This document shows positions 24,275-33,426 of a stretch of 64,000 bases of DNA, in pieces; the first letter of the stretch is position 1, and each line of letters begins with the position of its first letter. Made by a program: the position numbers and the translations under genes. The stretch comes from JALYOC01 sp036675345 (GTDB lineage: Bacteria > Myxococcota > Myxococcia > Myxococcales > Myxococcaceae). The notes under the pieces were generated by a model. That model had not been told where the DNA came from. It searched no databases and worked only from the letters and a program-made list of their open reading frames with translations. The stretch covers positions 186,001-250,000 of the forward strand of contig JAKFFE010000026.1 of NCBI GenBank assembly GCA_036675345.1, in the 5' to 3' direction.

Positions 24275-24619
24275 ATGGCCGACGTGAATGATGCGCCCGA
24301 TGGTGGGCAGTACTTCCAGGGATGGTCGGCGGCCGAGGTGGTGCTGGAGTACGGGCTCTCCCCCACTGCGACCCATGTCGACTCCCGGGCCAAGTCGGAT
24401 GACAGCGCGGCGCCCTCCACCTTCCCGGAGATCACCGCGCCCCGCCATCAGCACACCCACGGAGGTCCCAGCTGCGAGGCGTCCATGATCTGCGGACAGG
24501 CACCGTGCCCGGAGCTGATCGCCAGCCGCTACCAGCGGTTCCTGGACGAGGGCGGCGTCCCAGGGATGGATCCAGAGGCGGCGGAGGAGCTGGCCGAGCG
24601 TCAACGCACGCTGCACTGA
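24275..24619 (+). CDS. Small hypothetical protein
   Basis: 114 residues, acidic, with no signal peptide and no membrane segment. Visible features are HQHTHGG followed by three Cys (SCEASMICGQAPCPELIAS), a possible metal site, and an acidic helical end (MDPEAAEELAERQRTL). The ATG at 24275 is supported by a strong GAGGAGG nine bases upstream and by normal codon bias. It is convergent to the TetR gene with a 40-base gap. I do not recognise the family. Confidence 0.7.
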   Translation: MADVNDAPDGGQYFQGWSAAEVVLEYGLSPTATHVDSRAKSDDSAAPSTFPEITAPRHQHTHGGPSCEASMICGQAPCPELIASRYQRFLDEGGVPGMDPEAAEELAERQRTLH

Positions 24620-24659
24620 GGGGCGGACCGTGGGGCGGACTGGAGCGAGCGCTGCCCGT

Positions 24660-25877
24660 TCACTCCTCCGCAGCCAGGATCCCGCGGAACACCAGATCCA
24701 GCGCGGCGAAGCGCCGCTGGGTGGCCCGCACCGCGCCGCCCGGACCGCTCTGGTGGTGCAGCAGATGTCCGGCCATGTGCAGCTCGAAGAGCACCCGGGC
24801 CACCAGCTCCAGCGGGAGATCCGACCGGAACAGGCCCTGCTGCACGCCGGCCTCCACCGCGGGGAGGATGGTGTCCGCCATCTGCTGCACCAGCGCGGTG
24901 AGCGTCTCTTGATGGCCTGGCAGTGACTCCTGCGCGTCGCCGTTGATCAAGGTCAGCACCAGCGAGTGGGCCTGGACCGCCAGGTAGGCGCGCTCGCTCA
25001 TCTCCCGCATCATCTGCATCGCCTTCCCTCCGGGGCGCTGGACCGCACGCACCTGCGCGACCACCGCCTCCACGTCCCGCTGGATCAGCGAGAGCAGGAA
25101 CTCCTCCTGGGTGGCGAAGCCCGCCGGCACCGACAGGCTCCCCAGCGCCGCCAGTCCCTGCTGCCGGGCACGGACCATCAGCTGCGCCATCGGGTCCGAG
25201 GCCGCCATCGCGGAGATGGGCGCCTGCGCCGGAGGCAACAGCGCCCCGGTGGCGCCCATCACCTGGGCCAGGGTGAGGTCGGTGGGCTGGGAGGGATGCC
25301 GCAGCCCTCGCAGCACCAGCTCCAGGGCCACCTTCCTCCGCTGCCCGCTGCGCTGCCGGGTCCGCTCATCCCGGGCCAGGTTCGCGTAGTCCATCACGTG
25401 CAGCTCCAGCATCAGCTGCGCGGCGAACTCCACCGGCAGATCCGCCCGCACCAGCTTCACCTCCACCGCCCTGCCCAGCAGCGCCTCCGGCAGCGCCAGA
25501 CAGCGCATCCGCAGCTCGTGGAGCCGCTCGGCCCACTGCGGGAGCCACTGGTCGAAGCGGCCCAACATCAGGGCTCGCAGCAGCGGACGACGCTCGGCGA
25601 AGGAGACCGCGTCCTGGGCCAGTTGCTGGATCAGCCCCGAGACCTCGCTGTGCTCGGCCAGCCCGCTCTGCGCCTCCTCCAGCAGCAGGCCCACCTCGCG
25701 CTGCAGCATCTGGAAGACCAGCTCGTCGCGGCTGAAGAACATCCGGGCCAGCGCCGCCCGATCCAATTCGCTGGCCTCGGAGATCCCCTCCCAGGTCATC
25801 CCCTGCAGGCCGACCCGGCCCCACAGCTGGGCGCACCGCGCCAGCACCCGCTCCTTCTCGCTCTTCGAATCGGTCAT
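24660..25877 (-). CDS. TetR-type regulator with duplicated ligand-binding domain
   Basis: 405 residues, about twice the TetR norm. Residues 8-55 form the HTH (RVLARCAQLWGRVGLQGMTW, then EGISEASELDRAALARMFFS). The first ligand-binding domain runs to about 195. A second, without an HTH, occupies about 220-405. The duplication is visible: KLVRADLPVEFAAQLMLELH...VALELVLRGL (141-192) aligns with GLFRSDLPLELVARVLFELH...AALDLVFRGI (348-400). It may bind ligand as a pseudo-dimer within one chain. The secreted-protein gene upstream on the same strand ends 13 bases away, and the ligand is unknown. Confidence 0.85.
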   Translation of the reverse strand: MTDSKSEKERVLARCAQLWGRVGLQGMTWEGISEASELDRAALARMFFSRDELVFQMLQREVGLLLEEAQSGLAEHSEVSGLIQQLAQDAVSFAERRPLLRALMLGRFDQWLPQWAERLHELRMRCLALPEALLGRAVEVKLVRADLPVEFAAQLMLELHVMDYANLARDERTRQRSGQRRKVALELVLRGLRHPSQPTDLTLAQVMGATGALLPPAQAPISAMAASDPMAQLMVRARQQGLAALGSLSVPAGFATQEEFLLSLIQRDVEAVVAQVRAVQRPGGKAMQMMREMSERAYLAVQAHSLVLTLINGDAQESLPGHQETLTALVQQMADTILPAVEAGVQQGLFRSDLPLELVARVLFELHMAGHLLHHQSGPGGAVRATQRRFAALDLVFRGILAAEE

Positions 25878-25890
25878 CGGAGCCCTGGTT

Positions 25891-26748
25891 CTACTGCGGT
25901 GGGACTTCCCGGTAGCGCCGCATCCGCTCGATCAGCATCAACGCCCCGTCCCGCGCCTCCTGATGCACCCGCTCATCGCCGCCCAGGAAGAAGGGGGGCA
26001 CGTTGTGCAGCAGGCTCAAGGCGGTGCTGACCACCCGGGTCCGCCCGGGCGCGAGCCGATAGTGGGCGGTCCAGGTCACGCTGGCCGCGCCGGTGCGGAC
26101 TCCCATCACCCGGGCGAAGTCGTAGTTGTGCTGGATCACCACCGAGTGGGGCCTGCCCAACTCGGGTGTCAGCGCCAGGAAGGCGGAGACGTCCGGCGGC
26201 TGCCCGGGATCGCGGGCCGGAGCCGGCGCGCCCACGGGAGCCGAAGCCGGAGCGCCCGTCGGAGCCGGAGCGCCACCCGACTCGGGGGCCCCTTGAGCCT
26301 CCATCCGGTGGAGCTCCTCCTCCCCCAACACCCGGATCGAGAAGCTGTTCGCCGGCTGCAGGCGGGTGCGGAAGGTCCCATCCGGACGCCGGCGGATCTC
26401 CCCTTCCGGGAGGATCGCATTCATGAAGGCCGGACTCACCGCGCGCTCCGGGGTGAAGAAGCCCACGTCGCGCTCCAGGGTGTAGACCACCCGGCTGGCC
26501 AGCGCGTGCAGGGGCGTGGAGGCCAGCGCCGGGTCGGGCAACAGCGGGCGCAGCGAACGGAACTCCGGGCGCTCGAAGGGGCGCTGGTCCTTCTTGGCCA
26601 GCACGAAAAAGTACTGCATCCCGCCCCGGTCCTGGAGGGCCGCATCCACCGCGAAGTCCAGCCGCGCCTCCCGTCGGACCTCGGGCGGCCGGGCGGGCAG
26701 GGCCGTGGTCAGCAGCAGCAGCAGGACTGCGGGGGCGGCGGGCGTCAT
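25891..26748 (-). CDS. Secreted hypothetical protein
   Basis: 285 residues with a signal peptide (MTPAAPAVLLLLLTTALPA) and a mature domain I do not recognise. There is a Pro/Ala/Gly linker at about residues 153-182 (GAPESGGAPAPTGAPASAPV). After it come HSVVIQHNYDFARVMGV, SVTWTAHYRLAPGRTRVVST and VPPFFLGGDERVHQEARDGA. The strand-rich C-terminal part with VxTWTAHY suggests a lipid- or ligand-binding beta fold. It is followed 13 bases later by the TetR gene and may be its target, which is inference only. Confidence 0.72.
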   Translation of the reverse strand: MTPAAPAVLLLLLTTALPARPPEVRREARLDFAVDAALQDRGGMQYFFVLAKKDQRPFERPEFRSLRPLLPDPALASTPLHALASRVVYTLERDVGFFTPERAVSPAFMNAILPEGEIRRRPDGTFRTRLQPANSFSIRVLGEEELHRMEAQGAPESGGAPAPTGAPASAPVGAPAPARDPGQPPDVSAFLALTPELGRPHSVVIQHNYDFARVMGVRTGAASVTWTAHYRLAPGRTRVVSTALSLLHNVPPFFLGGDERVHQEARDGALMLIERMRRYREVPPQ

Positions 26749-26841
26749 GTTCGCTCGGGAGGATAACCAGCCCGCAAAGAGAAAGCGGGAGGCGATCCGT
26801 GGACCGTCCTCCCGCCGTTCAAACCTGGTGCCGCGTCGAAC

Positions 26842-27813
26842 TCAGTCGCAGGCGACTTCGGGCAGCGGCTCCGACTCGGTGGGCAGCGGCTCGTCACGGA
26901 ACAGGGCGAACTGCGCCTGCATCCGCTCCACCTGACCGGGGGTGAACTCGTGCATCCAGTCGTCATCCACGTAGTTCATGTAGTTGTGGATGGGGTCCAG
27001 GCCCGGCTTGTTCGGGAGGGTGTCGGTCCCCTCGGGCGGCTTGCCGTAGTTCACCTTGTGCTGCGGGGTGTCGCTGATCGAGTCGTTGTCGGGCAGGCTC
27101 GGCTGATCGAACGTGTGGTGCAGCCCCATCCAGTGGCCAACCTCGTGGGTGCCGGTGTCGCCCTCGTTGTACGGCGCCGAGGAGCCGCCGGGGACGGACT
27201 GGGCCAGGATCACCACGCCGTCCCGCAGGGGGGCGTTCTTGTAGTCGGAGGGGAAGGTGGCCCAGCCCAGCAGCCCGCCGGAGGGGTTGGAACTGTAGAT
27301 GTTCAGCGCGTCCTTGCCGCCCTGGCGCAGGGTGGACTTCATCTCCGTCTCAGCGGCGGTCCGCGGCTGGGCGGTGTACCACTTGGAGTTGGTGGTGCGG
27401 GTGGTCTCCACCAGGTTGAACTGGAAGCCCGCGCCCTTGTAGGCGTCGTTGAGGACGTCGATCTGGGCCTGGACCATCTCCTGGGTCAGGTTGCCCTGCG
27501 CCACCGACTCGCCGTCGTTGATGACGTGGAAGTACACGTCGATCACCCGGGGCTCGGCGGGGGTCAGCGACTGCCCCTGCGCGCGCAGCTCGGTGATCTT
27601 GTCCTGAACCTTGGACTCCATCTGCGCCATCTCGGCGGGGGCCAGGTCGGGGACGTTGCAGCCGCAGCGGGCGCCGTGGGTGTGGGTCTGGGCGAAGGCG
27701 TCCTTGGAGACCGGGCCTGCGTCCGGGGCGTTCACCGGGGCGGGAACGGCGGCCTGGGCTGCGACCGGAAGGCTGGGGACTGCGGAGGGCTGGGGCTGGA
27801 TTTTGAGGGTCAT
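26842..27813 (-). CDS. Zinc metalloprotease, pappalysin-like (peptidase family M43)
   Basis: 323 residues. The active site HEVGHWMGLHHTF gives HExxHxxGxxH, and the downstream NYMNYVDDDW supplies the metzincin Met-turn, together diagnostic of M43 (cytophagalysin/pappalysin). The N-terminal 45 residues are Pro/Ala/Val-rich (SAVPSLPVAAQAAVPAPVNA) without a clear signal peptide, and CGC sits near residue 50 (possible cysteine switch). It is probably a secreted protease exported by a non-Sec route or with an unrecognised leader. ATG 27813 was chosen because the longer GTG-initiated frame adds an implausible leader. Confidence 0.88.
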   Translation of the reverse strand: MTLKIQPQPSAVPSLPVAAQAAVPAPVNAPDAGPVSKDAFAQTHTHGARCGCNVPDLAPAEMAQMESKVQDKITELRAQGQSLTPAEPRVIDVYFHVINDGESVAQGNLTQEMVQAQIDVLNDAYKGAGFQFNLVETTRTTNSKWYTAQPRTAAETEMKSTLRQGGKDALNIYSSNPSGGLLGWATFPSDYKNAPLRDGVVILAQSVPGGSSAPYNEGDTGTHEVGHWMGLHHTFDQPSLPDNDSISDTPQHKVNYGKPPEGTDTLPNKPGLDPIHNYMNYVDDDWMHEFTPGQVERMQAQFALFRDEPLPTESEPLPEVACD

Positions 27814-27907
27814 GGGCTGTTCCGGTAAGCGGATGTAGGTATTTTCGAGAGATGGTGGGCGCAGTTGCGTGGAGACCGAACGAATTCTCCAGCCCACCTG
27901 AAAACAG

Positions 27908-28972
27908 CTACTTGGAGCCGACGATCAGCGCTCCCAGACGCTTCTGGGCGTCCCGCAGGTCCGCGAACACCCGCTCCACGTCCACGATGTTGCGCAGGGC
28001 CAGGCCGCAGGCCGGGGTGAGCACGCAGCGCCCCAGCACCTCCTGGAACCGGCGTTCGGTCTTCAGCGTCGCGCGCAAGGTGGCCTCCACCGAGTCCACC
28101 AGGTCCCGGACTTCGTAGCCCGCGTCCAGGTTGGTGGGGATGATCCCCAAGGAGAGGGTGGCCCCGGTGGCCAGGAAGGCCTCGAACGCGGCCTGATCCT
28201 CCACCAGCGCGTCCAGGGACAGCCTGACGTCCAGGGAGATCAAGTCCGCGCCCAGTCCCAGCACCGCCGGCCAGCGGGTGTTGCCGCAGCAGTGGATGCC
28301 CACCAGCGCCCCCTCCCGCTGCAGCGCCGCCACCAGGACCTTGAGCTCCTGGAGGACCAGCAGGTGGGTGGGATCCTGCAGGTTCAGCGCGTAGAGCCCG
28401 GGCTCATCCAGATAGAGGATCGGGGTGGCGCCGGCGCGGCGGACCGCCTTCACCATCGCCAGCGCCCGGGCCAGGATCAGCCGGAAGATCTGCTGATCCA
28501 ACTCCGGGATCTGGGCGGCGACAGTGCCGGCGGTGGTCTGGGTGACCCAGCGCACCGTGGCCGGCCCGGCCAGCTGCACCTTGGCCAGCGCCAGCTTCCG
28601 GTGCTCCACCTCCCACAGGAAGGGACGCCAGGCGCGGTTGGCGGACGGGGTGGGTTCGAAGGCCTCCAGCTGTCCGCTCTGCAGCGCCTGCTCCAGCTGC
28701 TCCCCGAAGGTGGTCCGCGCCTCGCGCCAGGTGTCCACCACGATGGTGGCCATCCCCTCGGTGTCGAACGCCGCGCCGGGGAAGCCCTCCAGGGCAGCGG
28801 GGATCATCAGCTCGGCGGAGTTCTGGGTGGGCAGCTGCGGCAGGTAAGGGATGTCCACCTGCAGGGCCAGCTGCAGCCCCAGCTCCAGCTGGGTGTGGGG
28901 GAGACTGCCGATCCCGGTGGTGGCGCAGGAGGGCAGCAGGGAGACGGCACGTCGGATGCTGGGCGCGGTCAT
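27908..28972 (-). CDS. Core MetE-like cobalamin-independent methionine synthase domain protein
   Basis: 354 residues, about half of true MetE (roughly 750), corresponding to its C-terminal catalytic barrel. Motifs: TGIGSLPHTQLELGLQLAL at the start, LYLDEPGLYALNL, VGIHCCGNTRWPAVL (His and Cys zinc ligands) and VLTPACGLAL (second Cys ligand). The N-terminal folate-binding half is absent, as in the core-MetE or Mes groups that take methyl from a corrinoid protein rather than from methyl-tetrahydrofolate. It follows metH by 13 bases in an operon, which suggests a linked function. A role as a methyl-transfer accessory is equally possible. Confidence 0.85.
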   Translation of the reverse strand: MTAPSIRRAVSLLPSCATTGIGSLPHTQLELGLQLALQVDIPYLPQLPTQNSAELMIPAALEGFPGAAFDTEGMATIVVDTWREARTTFGEQLEQALQSGQLEAFEPTPSANRAWRPFLWEVEHRKLALAKVQLAGPATVRWVTQTTAGTVAAQIPELDQQIFRLILARALAMVKAVRRAGATPILYLDEPGLYALNLQDPTHLLVLQELKVLVAALQREGALVGIHCCGNTRWPAVLGLGADLISLDVRLSLDALVEDQAAFEAFLATGATLSLGIIPTNLDAGYEVRDLVDSVEATLRATLKTERRFQEVLGRCVLTPACGLALRNIVDVERVFADLRDAQKRLGALIVGSK

Positions 28973-28985
28973 CGAGGCTCCGAAC

Positions 28986-31900
28986 CTAGGCCACCGAGAA
29001 GTAGAACGCGCCAGGATGGTGGAAGACCACCGCGGACACCGAGGCCTCCGGCTCCATCATGAACCCGTCGGTCAGCTCCACCCCGATGTCCTGGGGACGC
29101 AAGACCCGGAACAGGTGCTCCTGATCGTCCAGCCGGGGGCAGGCCGGGTAGCCGAAGGAGTAGCGCTTGCCGTGGTACTCGGCGCGGAAGCGCCCCAACA
29201 TGGTGAGGTCCACCGGATCCGGGAAGCCCCACATGCTGCGCACCTGGGTGTGGACCAGCTCCGCGTAGGCCTCGGCGGTCTCCAGGGCCAGCGCCTGGAT
29301 CCCGTGCATCTTCAGGAAGTCCCCCTTGGCCTTGAACTCCTCGGCCAGCTCGCGGATCCCACCGCCGGCGGTGGTGACGAACATGCACACGTTGTCGATC
29401 GGCTTGCCCTCCGCCGCCGGAGCGACGAAGTCGGTCAGGCACACCCCGCCCTCCCGCTCCTGGCGGGGCAGCTCGAACTGGGCCACCGGGTCGCCGCTGT
29501 TGCCGTCGAACAGGTGGAGGGTGTTGCCGCGAGCCTCGGCCTTGAAGAACTGGAGCACCGCCTTGGCGTTGAGCGCCCCGGCGCGTCCCAGCACCTTGAG
29601 CTCATCCACCACCGCCTTGAGCTCCAGCGCCTTGCGCCCGTCCTCGGTGCCGGCCAGCTTGGCCTCCTCCGGAGTGCCCAGGGAGCGCAGCGCCGAACCG
29701 CGGGCGCCGAAGTGCCGGCCATAGAGCATCATCGGGTTGATGAAGCGCCAGATGTGGTCCAGCGGGGTGTTGGTCAGCAGGTGTCGGTTGTAGTCCGGAG
29801 GCAGGGGGATGCTCTCCGCCGGCGGGATCTCCTTGGAGCGGACGGTGGAGACCGGAGCCACCGACTTGGGCCGGGCCTTGATCTCCTCCGCCAGCTTCAG
29901 CCGCCGCGCCTTGAGCTCGCCGTCCAGCTTCGGCTTCTCCACCGGATCCACGATCCGCTTGGCCAGCTCCAGCCCGGCCATCGCGTCCTGGGCGTAGGCC
30001 ACGGTGCCGCCGCCGTAGGCCGGGGCGATGTTCTTGTCCACGAAGTTGCGGGAGAGCGCCGCGCCGCCCACCAGCACCGGGACCTGGATCCCGGACCGCT
30101 GAAGATCCTCGGCGGTGGTCACCATCTGCTGGGCGCTCTTCACCAGCAGGCCGGAGAGCCCCAGCATGTCCGGCTTGTGCTCCTTCACCGCCTCCACCAG
30201 CCGGTCCGGGGGGACCTTGATCCCCAGGTTCACCACCTGGAAGCCGTTGTTGGCGAGGATGATCTCCACCAGGTTCTTGCCGATGTCGTGGACGTCCCCC
30301 TTCACGGTGGCCAGGACGATCTTCCCGCGCGCCGCCGCCTGGGCCTTGTTCATGAACTGCTCCAGGTAGCTGACCGCGGCCTTCATCGACTCCGCGCTCT
30401 GCAGCACCTCGGCCACGATCAGTTCGTTGGCGGCGAACAGCCGTCCCACCTCGTCCATCCCCTTCATCAAGGGCCCGTTGATGATCTCCAGCGGCGGCTG
30501 CTTCCCCTCGATCGCCAGCTTCAGATCATCCAGCAGCCCGTCCCGGGTGCCTTCGATGATGTAGCGGGCCAGCCGCTCCTCCAGGGAGAGCAGCGACATC
30601 TGCGCCTTCACCGGCTGGCGCTCCCGGAAGTGGGCGGCAAAGGGAGTGGTGGGATCCGCCCCCCGGTTGAAGAGCAGATCCTCGGAGAGCTTCTTCTCCT
30701 CCGCCGGCAGCGACGGGTACCGCTCCAGCTTCTCGGAGTTGACCAGCGCCATGTCCAGCCCGGCGGACACGCAGTGGTAGAGGAACACCGAGTTGAGGAC
30801 CTCGCGGCCGGCGGTGGGCAGGCCGAAGGAGACGTTGGAGATCCCCAGCACCGTCTTGCTGCGCGGCAGGTGCTGCTTGATCAGCCGCACCCCTTCGATG
30901 GTCTCCTCTCCGCTGCCCACGTACTGCTTGTCTCCAGAGGCGCAGGGGAAGACCAGCGGATCGAAGTACAGGTCTTCGGGGGCCATCCCGTACTTGGTGG
31001 TGAGCAGTTCATAGGAGCGCTGGGCCACCGCCAGCTTGCGCTCCCGGGTGACCGCCATCCCCACCTCGTCGATGCAGCCCACCACCAGCGCGGCGCCAAA
31101 CTTCCGGGCCAGGGGGACCACGTGCTCGAAGCGCTCCTCCCCGTCCTCCAGGTTGACGGAGTTGATGATCGCCTTCCCCTGGCTGTAGCTGAGCGCCTCC
31201 TCGATCACCTTGGCGTCGGTGGAGTCGATCATCAGCGGGGCACGGATCTTCTTGATCGCCACCTCCAGGAAGCGGCGCAGGTCCTCCGCCTCGTCCCGGT
31301 CCGGGTTGGCCAGACAGACGTCGATCACCTGGGCCCCGCGCTTGACCTGGGCCCGGGCAATCTCCGAGGCGTCGTCGAACTTCTCGGCGACGATCAGCTC
31401 CTTGAACTTGCGCGAGCCGATCACGTTGGTGCGCTCGCCGACGATGATCGGCCGGTTGTCCTCGGCCACCTCCAGGTAGTCCACCCCGGAGAGGGTGGAG
31501 CGGCGGGGCGGGTTGGCGGTGCGGGGAGCCAGCCCCTTCACCACCTCGGAGATGGCCTGGATGTGGCCGGGGTGGGTGCCGCAACAGCCGCCCACCACGT
31601 TGATCCACCCCTGGTCGCAGAACCGCTTCAGCGAGCGGGCGATCATCTCCGGGGACTCCAGGTACTTGCCGTTCTCGTCCGGGAGGCCGGCGTTGGGGAC
31701 GCAGCCCACCCGGAAGCGGGTCATCGCCGAGAGCGAGCGGACATGATCGGTCATGAACTCCGGACCGGTGGCGCAGTTGAGCCCCAGGTAGAGCAGCTCC
31801 TCATGCTCCAGCGAGGTGGCCAGCGCCTCGATGGACTGACCGGCCAGCATGGTGCCCATCGGCTCGATGGTGCCGGAGACCGCCAGGGGGACCGCGAACC

Positions 31901-32468
31901 CCGCCTGGGCGAAGGCCTGCTTGCTGCCCAGCAGCGCCGCCTTCACATTGCGGGTGTCCTGGGCGGTCTCGATCAACAGGAAGTCCACCCCGCCCTCCAG
32001 CAGCGGCAGCACCTGGCGGTGGAAGTGGTCCACCAACTCCGGGAAGGTGACCCCGCCGGTGACTGTGATCGCCTTGGTGGTGGGGCCCACCGAACCGGCC
32101 ACCCAGCACAGCCGGCCGGACTCCTGGAACACCTGGTCCGCGGCCTGGCGGGCCAGCTTGGCGCCGGCGAGGTTGATGGCGTGGGTCTGGTCGGCCAGCT
32201 CGTACTCGGCCAGCACCAGCGGGGTGCCGCCGAAGGTGTTGGTCTCGGTGACGTCCGCGCCCGCCTGCAGGTAGCGCAGGTGCATGGTCTGGATCACCTC
32301 CGGGCGGGTGAGGTTCAGGTACTCGTTGCAGCCCTCGTACTGCGCGCCGCCGAAGTCCTGGGCGGTGAGGGTCTCCCCCTGCAGATAGGTTCCGGTGGCC
32401 CCGTCCAGGACCACGATCCGGCTGTCCAGCGCGGCCTTGAGTGCAGCAATCCGTTCGTCTCGAGTCAT
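28986..32468 (-). CDS. metH: Cobalamin-dependent methionine synthase
   Basis: Transfers methyl from 5-methyltetrahydrofolate to homocysteine via cobalamin. The 1160 residues hold all modules: homocysteine domain (LDGATGTYLQGETLTAQDFG; VGGCCGTHPGHIQAI with the zinc Cys pair), pterin domain (IVGERTNVIGSRKFKELI, APLMIDSTDAKV), B12 cap, B12-binding VKGDVHDIGKNLVEIILANN (DxHxxG) and the SAM-binding activation domain (YSFGYPACPRLDDQEHLF). So it is a full-length reactivatable enzyme. Its ATG overlaps the ArsR-methyltransferase stop by four bases (ATGA), showing coupling. Confidence 0.97.
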   Translation of the reverse strand: MTRDERIAALKAALDSRIVVLDGATGTYLQGETLTAQDFGGAQYEGCNEYLNLTRPEVIQTMHLRYLQAGADVTETNTFGGTPLVLAEYELADQTHAINLAGAKLARQAADQVFQESGRLCWVAGSVGPTTKAITVTGGVTFPELVDHFHRQVLPLLEGGVDFLLIETAQDTRNVKAALLGSKQAFAQAGFAVPLAVSGTIEPMGTMLAGQSIEALATSLEHEELLYLGLNCATGPEFMTDHVRSLSAMTRFRVGCVPNAGLPDENGKYLESPEMIARSLKRFCDQGWINVVGGCCGTHPGHIQAISEVVKGLAPRTANPPRRSTLSGVDYLEVAEDNRPIIVGERTNVIGSRKFKELIVAEKFDDASEIARAQVKRGAQVIDVCLANPDRDEAEDLRRFLEVAIKKIRAPLMIDSTDAKVIEEALSYSQGKAIINSVNLEDGEERFEHVVPLARKFGAALVVGCIDEVGMAVTRERKLAVAQRSYELLTTKYGMAPEDLYFDPLVFPCASGDKQYVGSGEETIEGVRLIKQHLPRSKTVLGISNVSFGLPTAGREVLNSVFLYHCVSAGLDMALVNSEKLERYPSLPAEEKKLSEDLLFNRGADPTTPFAAHFRERQPVKAQMSLLSLEERLARYIIEGTRDGLLDDLKLAIEGKQPPLEIINGPLMKGMDEVGRLFAANELIVAEVLQSAESMKAAVSYLEQFMNKAQAAARGKIVLATVKGDVHDIGKNLVEIILANNGFQVVNLGIKVPPDRLVEAVKEHKPDMLGLSGLLVKSAQQMVTTAEDLQRSGIQVPVLVGGAALSRNFVDKNIAPAYGGGTVAYAQDAMAGLELAKRIVDPVEKPKLDGELKARRLKLAEEIKARPKSVAPVSTVRSKEIPPAESIPLPPDYNRHLLTNTPLDHIWRFINPMMLYGRHFGARGSALRSLGTPEEAKLAGTEDGRKALELKAVVDELKVLGRAGALNAKAVLQFFKAEARGNTLHLFDGNSGDPVAQFELPRQEREGGVCLTDFVAPAAEGKPIDNVCMFVTTAGGGIRELAEEFKAKGDFLKMHGIQALALETAEAYAELVHTQVRSMWGFPDPVDLTMLGRFRAEYHGKRYSFGYPACPRLDDQEHLFRVLRPQDIGVELTDGFMMEPEASVSAVVFHHPGAFYFSVA

Positions 32469-33361
32469 CCGCCCTTTACTCCCGTCAAGAGGAAGACCCG
32501 GAACGGGGACGACGCGTCACGCGCGTGCGTCTCGCAGCGGATCTGACCAAAGCCACTGCGCTGCAGCTGCAGCTCCAGCGGCTCCGGAGAAAAGCCCAGG
32601 TGGCGGTGGCCCAACCGGTCCACCACCCACTTCTCATCGTGCGGCATCAACTCCAGGACCACGATCCGCCCACCCTTCTTGAGGATGCGGGCCGCCTCCT
32701 GCAGCACCGCGTCCGGGGTCTCGGTGTGGTGCAGGCTCTGGGAGAGCACCACCAGATCCTGCTTCCCGGTCGGCAAGGAGAGGTCGTGGAGGTCCTCGCG
32801 GAGGAACTCGATGTTCTCCACTCCCTCCCGCTTGGCCCGCTCCCGGGCCTTGGCCAGCGCGGCGGCGCTGTGATCGATGGCGGTGACCTTGCGGGCCCAC
32901 TGCGCCAACGAGATCGACAGCACCCCGGTGCCGCAGCCGAAGTCCGCCACGTCCAGCCGGGGCAGCAGCGAGGCCAGGGCGCTGGACCACAGGAACCAGG
33001 ACTGGCCCGGCTCCAGCAGGCGCTCGTTGAGCGCCTGGCGGTCCTCCCGGTTGCGCAACAGATCGCGAAGGCGGGCCAGGTCCCCGTGCCCGTCGTCCTC
33101 CTCGCGGGCCATGGACACCAGCGGCCAGCGGACGTCGGCCGGGTCGATGGACAGCGAGTAGTAGGTGAAGCCGGCCTGGCGCTCCTCGCGGATCAGCTCC
33201 AGCCCGCGCAGCTTGCCCAGGTGGTGGGAGACCGAGGACTGCGCCACCCCCACCAGGGACACCAGCTCGGAGACGTTGAGCGGGGCCTCCGCCACCAGTC
33301 GCAGGATCCGCAGCCGCGTGGGATCGCCGAGGGCGCGGAAGGACTGGGAGAGGACCTCCAT
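32465..33361 (-). CDS. ArsR-family regulator fused to a SAM-dependent methyltransferase domain (SahR-like)
   Basis: 298 residues. Residues 1-90 are an ArsR winged helix (RALGDPTRLRILRLVAEAPL, VAQSSVSHHLGKLRGLELIR). From about 130 a UbiE-type methyltransferase domain follows (VADFGCGTGVLSISLAQWAR, VLSQSLHHTETPDAVLQEAA). ArsR regulators of the SAM cycle called SahR sense S-adenosylhomocysteine, and I recall methyltransferase-fused members. Being the first gene of an operon with metH and core-metE fits such a role: the methyltransferase fold would serve as SAM/SAH sensor. No Shine-Dalgarno is visible before ATG 33361, so the message may be leaderless. Confidence 0.88.
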   Translation of the reverse strand: MEVLSQSFRALGDPTRLRILRLVAEAPLNVSELVSLVGVAQSSVSHHLGKLRGLELIREERQAGFTYYSLSIDPADVRWPLVSMAREEDDGHGDLARLRDLLRNREDRQALNERLLEPGQSWFLWSSALASLLPRLDVADFGCGTGVLSISLAQWARKVTAIDHSAAALAKARERAKREGVENIEFLREDLHDLSLPTGKQDLVVLSQSLHHTETPDAVLQEAARILKKGGRIVVLELMPHDEKWVVDRLGHRHLGFSPEPLELQLQRSGFGQIRCETHARDASSPFRVFLLTGVKGG

Positions 33362-33364
33362 ATC

Positions 33365-33387
33365 GATGCATGTTGATGCGACGATGC
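33365..33387 (-). promoter_or_regulatory. Candidate operator: three GATGC direct repeats before the metH operon
   Basis: GATGC occurs at 33365, 33375 and 33383 (spacing 10 and 8), immediately upstream of the ArsR-type regulator start. The surrounding DNA is less GC-rich and includes the palindromes ATCGAT and ATGCAT. Autoregulation by the ArsR protein is a reasonable guess. Confidence 0.4.
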
Positions 33388-33426
33388 GCGAAGGTCAAGG
33401 GATTCATCCCGCTAGGCTGGGGCGCG

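Noticed and set aside
28851..32546. 1231-residue plus-strand frame opposite metH
   Set aside because: Antisense shadow of metH with no recognisable domain and abnormal amino-acid content.
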